This document shows, in pieces, positions 56,745 to 64,000 of a stretch of 64,000 bases of DNA. Source of the stretch: Pseudomonas sp. AN-1 (GTDB taxonomy: Bacteria > Pseudomonadota > Gammaproteobacteria > Pseudomonadales > Pseudomonadaceae); NCBI RefSeq assembly GCF_034057115.1, contig NZ_CP139195.1, forward strand, positions 4,216,001 to 4,280,000, written 5' to 3'. The position numbers and the translations under genes are program-made. The notes below the pieces were generated by a model that saw only the letters and a list, made by a program, of their open reading frames with translations, searched no databases and was not told the DNA's origin. Each line of letters opens with the position of its first letter. Within the stretch, counting starts at the first letter, position 1.

Positions 56745-56760
56745 AGCAAGACGCGGGCCA
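56745..56760 (-). promoter_or_regulatory. Sigma-54 promoter of lipA-tatA
   Basis: On the minus strand TGGCCCGCGTCTTGCT has GG and GC with ten bases between and a full TTGCT at -12; one mismatch (C for A) in the -24 TGGCAC. It is 39 bases upstream of the lipA ATG. Confidence 0.8.
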
Positions 56761-56815
56761 GCCGCCAGATGCCCGGAATACGGGCATTGGCGGCGATTTC
56801 GACGGGCTGGCTGCG

Positions 56816-56839
56816 TTACACCTGTAAGCGCCTTTACAG
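56816..56839. promoter_or_regulatory. Upstream activator repeats B, shared by lipA and the ligase gene
   Basis: TTACACCTGTAA at 56816-56827 is a perfect 5-2-5 palindrome, and CTGTAA at 56822-56827 pairs with TTACAG at 56834-56839. Read in reverse, the order is the same as in block A. It lies between two diverging -24/-12 promoters, 56 bases from one and 87 from the other, so one activator site may serve both. Confidence 0.75.
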
Positions 56840-56925
56840 CTGCGTTGTCAGACGCGTCGGACAGATTGCGGGCGATTGCGCGGGATCGACCAGCGCTGAC
56901 GCGGCTGCAGCGCACTTTCGGTCCA

Positions 56926-56941
56926 TGGCACGCATCCTGCC
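56926..56941 (+). promoter_or_regulatory. Sigma-54 promoter of the lipoate ligase-like gene
   Basis: TGGCACGCATCCTGCC has GG at 56927-56928 and GC at 56939-56940 with ten bases between. The -24 TGGCACG is perfect; the -12 is CTGCC. It is 72 bases upstream of the gene. Confidence 0.72.
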
Positions 56942-57012
56942 TACGGGGTAGCGAACTGCCCAGGCCGGCTTACAGTCAGCCCGTGGCGTTCAATCGACAA
57001 CAGCGAGGTGCT

Positions 57013-57729
57013 ATGACCCTGATACAACGCCTGCCGGTCGAGGCCGGCCTGGATGCCGAGCGTGCGCTGCTGGAGCGGGTGCACGCCGGCGACATCGACT
57101 GCACGCTGCTGCTGTGGCGCCCGCAGGACGCCGCGCTGGTGATGCCACGGCGCCTCGAGCGGCTGGCTGGTTTCGCCGCCGCGGCGGCGAGCTGCGCCGA
57201 ACTGGGCTGGCCGGTGGCCCTGCGCGACACCGGCGGCGAGCCGGTACCGCAGTCGCCGGCGGTGCTCAATGTCGCCCTCGCCTGGGCCGTGCCGGCCGGC
57301 GAGGCCGAGCAGAAGCGCATCGAGAACGCCTACCGGCACCTGTGCGATCCGCTCTGCGAGTGGCTGCTCGAACAGGGCCTGGCGCCGGATCTCGGTGCGG
57401 TGGAGGGAGCGTTCTGCGATGGTCGCTTCAACGTCACCCTGGCCGGGCGCAAGCTGGTCGGCACCGCCCAGCGCTGGCGCAAGCGCGGCAGCGACGGCCG
57501 CCACGTGGCCCTGGCGCACGGCGCCATCCTCATGGAAAACCTGCGTGAGGAAATGGTGGACGTGGTCAACGCCTTCTATCGCGACTGCGCACTGGACACC
57601 CGCTGCCGGGCGGCCAGTCATGTGGCGCTGGACGAGTGCGTGGAGGACGCCTGGGCGGCGGCGGAGGTACTGGAGGGCTGCTACCGGCGCAGCCTATTGG
57701 CGGCAGGCTTGCCGGAGCCGGTCCGGTAG
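57013..57729 (+). CDS. Lipoate-protein ligase A-like protein
   Basis: This 238-residue protein belongs to the BPL/LplA/LipB fold. It has the RRLERLAGF region, GGEPVPQSPAVLNVAL (the RRxxGG-V-H-like loop is RDTGGEPV) and FNVTLAGRKLVGTAQRWR, in which Lys is the ligase lysine. It lacks the C-terminal accessory domain of E. coli LplA. Lying in the same regulon as a free lipoyl domain and lipA, it most likely attaches lipoate or octanoate to that domain. Activity as an amidotransferase is possible instead. The stop lies in a palindromic repeat. Confidence 0.82.
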   Translation: MTLIQRLPVEAGLDAERALLERVHAGDIDCTLLLWRPQDAALVMPRRLERLAGFAAAAASCAELGWPVALRDTGGEPVPQSPAVLNVALAWAVPAGEAEQKRIENAYRHLCDPLCEWLLEQGLAPDLGAVEGAFCDGRFNVTLAGRKLVGTAQRWRKRGSDGRHVALAHGAILMENLREEMVDVVNAFYRDCALDTRCRAASHVALDECVEDAWAAAEVLEGCYRRSLLAAGLPEPVR

Positions 57730-57789
57730 GGTGCGCCGCGCGCACCTGATGCCCGCACCCGATGGGCGGGTGCGCACGGCGCACCCTAC
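57726..57789. repeat. 64-base palindromic repeat (REP-like)
   Basis: GTAGGGTGCGCCG at 57726-57738 is the exact reverse complement of CGGCGCACCCTAC at 57777-57789, and GCGCACC at 57740-57746 pairs with GGTGCGC at 57769-57775, leaving a GCCC/GGGC core. The TAG at 57727-57729 is the ligase gene's stop. The sequence looks like the extragenic repeats scattered in Pseudomonas genomes. It lies between convergent genes and could aid termination, but no T-tail is present. Confidence 0.7.
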
Positions 57790-57810
57790 GAAAAAACGGT
57801 GCCGCCCGCC

Positions 57811-59778
<1,968 letters not shown>

Positions 59779-59934
59779 GCGGCCTCCTCGGATCACCGGT
59801 GCTGCACTGGCCTGGCCGCAGGCCGTCGGTATCCGCAGTGACGATCTTGTTCTTGTGGCGGCACGCCCTGTGGCGTGCCGTGCGAGTGAGTTCTGAAGGG
59901 CCAGTGTACCCCTGCCGCGACGCTGCTGCGAAGT

Positions 59935-59970
59935 CTGTAAAGCCTGTAACGGCGGGCATTACAGCTGTAA
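59935..59970. promoter_or_regulatory. Upstream activator repeats C
   Basis: CTGTAA at 59935-59940 and 59944-59949 is followed after nine bases by TTACAGCTGTAA (59959-59970), a perfect 12-base palindrome. The order CTGTAA, spacer, TTACA-NN-TGTAA equals block A and the reverse of block B. It is 100 bases upstream of the sigma-54 promoter. Confidence 0.75.
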
Positions 59971-60070
59971 GCCGGTTTGACGGTCGACTGTCTCGGCACG
60001 GGCTGCGCCGGTCGCCGCGCGCTGGCGAAAACTCCCGGGAAATCAGTGCCCTGAACGAATCCGCCGGGCC

Positions 60071-60086
60071 TGGCACGGCTCCTGCG
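60071..60086 (+). promoter_or_regulatory. Sigma-54 promoter of VOC/MetA genes
   Basis: TGGCACGGCTCCTGCG has GG at 60072-60073 and GC at 60084-60085 with ten bases between; TGGCACG is perfect at -24 and the -12 is CTGCG. It is 72 bases upstream of the VOC gene. Confidence 0.75.
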
Positions 60087-60157
60087 AAAGAGCCGGTAGC
60101 CCGCCGCCAGGCCGGTGGGCACGCCCACAACAAGAACACTGACTCAGGAGCATTCCC

Positions 60158-60706
60158 ATGACTTTCGCGACCCCAGCGCGCGGCCTGCCCGGCATGCGCG
60201 GCCTGCAGCACATCGGCATCACCGTCCCCAACCTGGCCGAGGCGGTGGCCTTCTTCGTCGAGGTGCTCGGTTGCGAGCCGTACTTCACCTTCGGCGAGTT
60301 CCGGTTCGACGACGACTGGATGGAACGCCACCTCAACGTGCACCCGCGCGCCGCCATCCGCGACTTCCAGATGGTCCGCTGCGGCAACGGCACCAACCTG
60401 GAGATCTTCGAGTACAGCGCGCCGGACCAGAATCGCCGTCTGCCGCGCAACAGCGATGTCGGCGGCCACCACCTGGCCTTCTACGTCGACGACATGGACC
60501 AGGCGGTCGCCTACCTCAAGGACAAGGGCGTCACCGTGCTCGACACGCCGAGCACCTTCACCGACGGTCCGGCCGCCGGGCTGACCTGGGTGTATTTCCT
60601 CGCGCCCTGGGGTCTGCAGCTGGAGCTGGTCAGCTTCCCCGATGGCATGCAGTACGAGGAGGCGCACACCCGCCTGCTCTGGGACCCGCGCTTCCCCGCG
60701 CAATAG
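60158..60706 (+). CDS. VOC (glyoxalase/dioxygenase fold) protein
   Basis: This 182-residue protein has two beta-alpha-beta-beta-beta repeats of the vicinal oxygen chelate fold: LQHIGITVPNLAEAVAFFVEVLG (His near residue 14) and DVGGHHLAFYVDDMDQAVAYLKDKG (His near 108), with Glu in TNLEIFEY and LQLELVSF as further metal ligands. These sites fit glyoxalase-, epimerase- or dioxygenase-type members. It is read from the AcoR-type promoter with an outer-membrane protein downstream. A role in isomerising or opening the substrate is possible but not shown. Confidence 0.87.
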   Translation: MTFATPARGLPGMRGLQHIGITVPNLAEAVAFFVEVLGCEPYFTFGEFRFDDDWMERHLNVHPRAAIRDFQMVRCGNGTNLEIFEYSAPDQNRRLPRNSDVGGHHLAFYVDDMDQAVAYLKDKGVTVLDTPSTFTDGPAAGLTWVYFLAPWGLQLELVSFPDGMQYEEAHTRLLWDPRFPAQ

Positions 60707-60849
60707 CCGCGCCGGGCCGCGACCTGCCAGGGCGCAGGTCGCGGCGTCCGCCCCACCCACCATTTTCCGAATCCATCTCCGGACGCGAGCGACAGGCCCG
60801 CGCGGCCAGCCGTGCGCCGGTGAGAAAACAACAAGAGAGAGGAGCCACC

Positions 60850-61779
60850 ATGTTGCCCATCTGCCTGCTGTCCCTTCGCCGCGCCCCCGAACTCGATGCG
60901 CGGCTGTGGATCATCCTGTGGGGCCTGGTCCTGCTCGGCGCCGGCCTGTCCTGCAGCCGGCCGGCCAGCGCGCTGGACCTCGACGCCGGCGACTACGTGC
61001 CTGCCGCCGCCGGCACCACCCTCGGTCTGCTCTACCTGCAGCAGGCCGAACGCGACCATCTGTACCGCGACGGCCACCGCCTGGCCGGCTCGCCGGGACT
61101 CGATTCGCAGATCGGCATCCTGCGCCTGGTGCACTACGCCGACCTCGGCGGCTACCGCGTCGCGCCACAGATCCTCCTGCCGTTCGGCCGCCTCGACGGT
61201 CGCCACGACGGCAACGCGCTGGGCGACAGCAGCGGCCTGGCCGACCCGATCCTGGCCATGCCGGTGTGGCTGCTCGAGCAGCCGCAGCGGCGGCGCTTCT
61301 TCGCCATCACCCCCTACCTGTTCGTCCCCGTCGGCCGTTATGACCACGACCAGCCGCTCAACCTCGGCGAGAACCGCTGGAAGCTGACCCTGCAGGCCGG
61401 CTACGTCACCGGCCTCGGCGACAGGCTGGCGCTGGACCTGGCGGCGGACGTGACCTTCTACGGCGACAACGACAGCTATGGACCGCTGAGGTTGAACCAC
61501 GAGCAGAAGCCCAGCTACCAGTACCAGGGCTTCCTGCGTTACCCGCTCGGCGACACCCTCGACCTGCGCGCCGGGCTGTCCTGGCAGCACGGCGGCGAGA
61601 ACTGCCTGGACAGTTCCTGGCTGAATGACAGCCAGCGCACCGGCAAGTGGTCGGCGGGCTTCGCCTGGTTCTTCCGCCCGGATGCCCAGCTGGCCGCCAC
61701 CTTCGGCCGCGACCTGGCGGTGGACAACGGCTTCCGCGAGGACAGCCGGGTCAACCTGCGCCTGCTGTACGCATTCTGA
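60850..61779 (+). CDS. MetA-type (COG4313) outer-membrane transporter-like protein
   Basis: This 309-residue protein has a long signal region (hydrophobic at residues 20-35, cleavage near PASA-LDLDAG) and a beta-rich body of the 'MetA pathway of phenol degradation' family: DYVPAAAGTTLGLLYLQQAERDHLY at the start, ITPYLFVPVGRYDHDQPLNLGENRWKL in the middle and a C-terminal NLRLLYAF ending in Phe, as outer-membrane barrels do. Family members accompany aromatic and other catabolic operons and are thought to take up hydrophobic substrates. It is 143 bases after the VOC gene, read in the same direction. Confidence 0.85.
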   Translation: MLPICLLSLRRAPELDARLWIILWGLVLLGAGLSCSRPASALDLDAGDYVPAAAGTTLGLLYLQQAERDHLYRDGHRLAGSPGLDSQIGILRLVHYADLGGYRVAPQILLPFGRLDGRHDGNALGDSSGLADPILAMPVWLLEQPQRRRFFAITPYLFVPVGRYDHDQPLNLGENRWKLTLQAGYVTGLGDRLALDLAADVTFYGDNDSYGPLRLNHEQKPSYQYQGFLRYPLGDTLDLRAGLSWQHGGENCLDSSWLNDSQRTGKWSAGFAWFFRPDAQLAATFGRDLAVDNGFREDSRVNLRLLYAF

Positions 61780-62365
61780 GCGCCGGCTCGGCTGCGGCGG
61801 CGGCGCCGGCTGATGTCCTCCCGGGCGCAGGCCTGCCGCCAGGCCCGCTTGATGCCGCCGGCCAGCAATGCCCCGAGTAGCGGCTCGACCCCATCGATTT
61901 CCCCTCATCCCGGTTTGCGCAAGGCGCCTGGGCGGCAGCCAGGCGGCTGGCCGTGGAATTGACCACAACCGAGGGGCTGCCGGCGCTACTCGATGCTCAG
62001 TGATTCGATCCAGCGCAGGCCGGGAACGATGTCGTCGCGCAGGCCGGGGAGAAGGGGGAGGGCGCGTGGCAGACCACCTCGCCCCGCCCTTCGAGACACT
62101 TGAGCTCCTTCATGGACACCGGGTCCAGGGCGCTGGCGAAGGCCGACGAGGTTGGTTTTTGTCCGCGTTTTCTCCAGTTTTCCTCTGATTTTGCGAGCGT
62201 CGCCGGGCTCAGAATGGCTGCGGGCTGATTCGGCATGGCGTGGTTTTGCACTCGAAAATTAGTTGACGATTCAAGTGAATGATGTAATTTTTGTTCCAGC
62301 TCTTGAGCGGTCTCCAGTCGAGCGGAGGCCCCGCTAACAAAAACAATTTCTGCAAGAGACTCGCT
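61780..62365. other. Non-coding and partly degenerate stretch
   Basis: This 586-base gap has GC-rich sequence to about 62,150 and then AT-rich sequence to the amidase. On the minus strand at about 61,990-62,160 two short frames look coding-like (one ends LPGLRDDIVPGLRWIESLSIE, another reads SALDPVSMKELKCLEGRGE), as if a gene end had been broken by frameshift. I cannot name the parent. The AT-rich part holds the amidase promoter. Confidence 0.4.
62263..62290 (+). promoter_or_regulatory. Amidase promoter with palindromic operator
   Basis: TTGACG at 62263-62268 and TAATTT at 62285-62290 are separated by 16 bases. The spacer contains ATTCAAGTGAAT (62269-62280), with ATTCA/TGAAT arms, placed where a repressor would block polymerase. 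This would suit a MarR-type regulator such as IacR, which is not seen in the window. Confidence 0.5.
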
Positions 62366-63505
62366 ATGACAACGCTGATCTCCCGGTGCGAGCTGGGCGC
62401 CCCCGCAGGGCTGAAGGTCGTCATCAAGGACTCCATCGATATCGCCGGCATGCCGACCCGTCTGGGTAGCCGAGCATGTGACGAGGTCCGTCCCGCCGAG
62501 CTGCACGCGGAGGTGGTCGAGCGTCTGTTGTCGGCCGGCCACCGGATTGTCGGCAAGGCCGCGATGCATGAGCTGGCCTTCGGCGTCACCGGCATCAACC
62601 TGCATGCAGGTACCCCCATCAATGCACGCTATCCGGAGCTGATCCCGGGTGGCTCCTCCAGTGGCTCTGCCGCTGCCGTGGCTTCCGGACTGGCCGATTA
62701 CGCGCTGGGCACGGATACCGGCGGCTCGGTTCGCGTGCCGGCTGCCTGCTGCGGCGTATTCGGCTTCAAGCCGACCTTCGGCCGCGTCAGCCGCGCCGGT
62801 GTCTGGCCGCAGAACTCGTCGCTGGACTGCGTTGGTCCCTTCGCTGCGGACCTGCAGACCCTGCAACTCGCCGAGCAGGCGATCGATCCCTCGTTCAAGC
62901 CCGGTGCAGTCAACGCGCCGATGCGCTTCGCGCTGGCCACCAATACCTGCGCCCAGCCGTCTGTGGCCGCGGCGCTGGATCGGTACCTGGCGCCACTGGC
63001 CCTGGACCTGAGTCGGGTCGAACTGCCGCTGCTGGCCGAGGCCTTCGCTGCCGGGCTGGCAGTGATCAACGCGGAAACCGCGCTGGCGGGCGCCGACTTG
63101 CTGGCCAGCGGCAAGCTGGGGGCGGATGTGGCTGCGCGCCTCAGGAGGGCCGGTGAAACCTCGGCTGCAGAGGTGCATGCAGCGGAGCAGGTGCGCACGG
63201 CTTTCGGCGCCGAAGTGGATCGGCTGCTGGAGAACTGCGAGGTGCTGGTCATGCCGGCTTTGCCAAAGGGGCCGATGGCCCTGCAGGACGCACTGGCCGG
63301 GCAGACGGACCTGAACATGACCGCGCTGGCGCGGCCTTTCAACCTGTCCGGTCATCCGGCGCTGGTCATCCCCTTCGAGGTCGACGGCCGTCCGGTCGGA
63401 ATTCAACTGGTGGGTCGCAAGCATGCCGATGAGGTGGTCTTTGCGGCGGCACAGCAGTTGCTCAGAGCGGCTGATGCCGCCCGTAACAATAAAGACAACA
63501 ACTAG
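62366..63505 (+). CDS. Amidase-signature protein, probably IacH-like
   Basis: This 379-residue protein has the Ser-cisSer-Lys triad of the amidase signature family: Lys21 in VVIKDSIDIAG, the serines of GGSSSGSA at 96-102 and Ser121 in DTGGS. The region before Lys21 is unusually short. Length and position directly upstream of an acyl-CoA-dehydrogenase-like flavoprotein match iacH of indole-3-acetate clusters (iacHABICDEFG in Acinetobacter). I chose the ATG at 62366 with AAGAGA upstream. Without the remaining iac genes this is an inference; a generic amidase is the alternative. Confidence 0.82.
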   Translation: MTTLISRCELGAPAGLKVVIKDSIDIAGMPTRLGSRACDEVRPAELHAEVVERLLSAGHRIVGKAAMHELAFGVTGINLHAGTPINARYPELIPGGSSSGSAAAVASGLADYALGTDTGGSVRVPAACCGVFGFKPTFGRVSRAGVWPQNSSLDCVGPFAADLQTLQLAEQAIDPSFKPGAVNAPMRFALATNTCAQPSVAAALDRYLAPLALDLSRVELPLLAEAFAAGLAVINAETALAGADLLASGKLGADVAARLRRAGETSAAEVHAAEQVRTAFGAEVDRLLENCEVLVMPALPKGPMALQDALAGQTDLNMTALARPFNLSGHPALVIPFEVDGRPVGIQLVGRKHADEVVFAAAQQLLRAADAARNNKDNN

Positions 63506-63517
63506 GGAGGCGGGCGA

Positions 63518-64000
63518 ATGCCTGGTTATCAGATCGACAAATCCCTCTGGGGCGGGGAGACCGTGTTCGATGCCCTGCTTGCCGAAGTACGCAAGCGCCG
63601 TCAGGAGTTCGAGGATCAGCAGTTCATCTCGCCGGACATCATCGACTCCTTCAAGCGGGTGGGGGTCTACCGCGCCATGGTCCCCAGGGCGATGGGAGGG
63701 GACGAGCGCTCGCCGCTCGAGTTCCTGCAGATGGTCGAGGCGATGGCCGCGGCCGACGGTTCGGCCGGCTGGGTCGCCAGCTTCGGCATGAACCCGGCCT
63801 ACCTGGCGGCACTGCCGCCGCAGACCATCGACCAGGTCTGGTCCGGGACGCCGGATGTGGTGTTCGCCGGGGGGATCTTTCCGACCCAGCCGGCGAAGAA
63901 GGTCGACGGTGGCTACATCGTCAGCGGCCGCTGGAAGTTCGGCAGCGGCTGCATGGGAGCTTCGCTGATCGGCGTTGGCATCCAGCCGGACAACGGCGAG
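63518..64000 (+). CDS. Acyl-CoA dehydrogenase-like flavin monooxygenase, N-terminal part (IacA candidate)
   Basis: The frame runs to the window edge and gives 161 residues with the N-terminal helical domain of acyl-CoA-dehydrogenase-fold monooxygenases (FISPDIIDSFKRVGVYRAMVPRAMGGDERSPLEFLQMVEAMA...DGSAGWVASFGMN) and the following GGYIVSGRWKFGSGC beta domain. Group D flavin monooxygenases and IacA, which hydroxylates indole-3-acetate, share this. It starts 12 bases after the amidase stop with GGGAGG upstream. The substrate is inferred from gene order. Confidence 0.8.
   Translation, partial: MPGYQIDKSLWGGETVFDALLAEVRKRRQEFEDQQFISPDIIDSFKRVGVYRAMVPRAMGGDERSPLEFLQMVEAMAAADGSAGWVASFGMNPAYLAALPPQTIDQVWSGTPDVVFAGGIFPTQPAKKVDGGYIVSGRWKFGSGCMGASLIGVGIQPDNGE

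Larger units (their letters stand above)
59779..60157. promoter_or_regulatory. Divergent acoR / VOC control region
   Basis: These 379 bases hold the acoR promoter on the left (no clear -35/-10 identified), repeats block C near the centre and a sigma-54 promoter on the right. No coding frame is convincing. The left 150 bases are more AT-rich than the flanks. Confidence 0.6.

Noticed and set aside
57726-57789. A rho-independent terminator for the lipoate ligase-like gene
   Set aside because: The stem is strong, but it is followed by GAAAAAAC rather than a T-run on the plus strand, so I list it as a repeat only.

Overview
This 64 kb chromosomal window of about 70% G+C is almost certainly from a Pseudomonas or close relative. 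The markers are an MvaT-type H-NS homologue (a family confined to pseudomonads and near kin), the olsB/olsA ornithine-lipid pair, an argO/argP pair, a class I fumarase, FeSOD, and an imelysin/di-heme oxidoreductase iron cluster. I see no rRNA, tRNA, CRISPR array, insertion sequence, integrase or phage gene. Most of the window is densely packed core genome with strong GC3 bias, so many long antisense open frames are shadows.

Layout. (1) 1-4069: a sugar-nucleotide/lipid glycosylation operon (UDP-glucose dehydrogenase end, UDP-glucuronate epimerase, polyprenyl-phosphate GT2, LAB_N membrane protein, ArnT-like GT83, small exported protein), inferred to decorate lipid A or LPS core with a uronic acid. 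(2) 4118-9341: an iron-linked periplasmic operon (two imelysins, di-heme oxidoreductase, DUF1513) behind a candidate Fur box. (3) 9457-26909: housekeeping and membrane genes: lemA with a GIDE/EF-hand partner, a GGDEF/EAL protein, sodB, argO/argP, an ene-reductase, acpH, olsBA with a candidate Pho box, a di-iron MBL protein, clsB, fumarase, pyruvate kinase and UspE. (4) 27051-33954: a tightly overlapping RDD-SpoIIM-DUF4129-DUF4350-MoxR-DUF58 operon. (5) 34052-49915: sbcB, mvaT, purU, a CBS protein, a HerA-like ATPase, DUF4139, hydrolases and several unassigned exported proteins.

(6) 49916-61779 is the most interesting part. It looks like a self-contained catabolic regulon under an AcoR-like sigma-54 activator. 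Members are a Tat-signal small subunit with a GMC-family flavoprotein (a probable periplasmic dehydrogenase), E1-alpha/E1-beta of a 2-oxo acid/acetoin-type dehydrogenase, a free-standing lipoyl domain, a catalytic-core-only E2, a 58-residue TatA, lipoyl synthase, a lipoate ligase-like protein, a VOC protein and a MetA-type outer-membrane protein. Four -24/-12 promoters and three upstream blocks of CTGTAA/TTACAG repeats tie the pieces together. There is no acoX, butanediol dehydrogenase or E3, so this is not the textbook acetoin operon. The substrate is unknown; an alcohol or hydroxyketone oxidised in the periplasm and then cleaved by the E1/E2 complex to acyl-CoA is the simplest model.

(7) 61780-64000: a non-coding, partly degenerate stretch, then an amidase and the start of an acyl-CoA-dehydrogenase-like flavoprotein. 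Their order matches iacH-iacA, so an indole-3-acetate degradation cluster may continue beyond the window.
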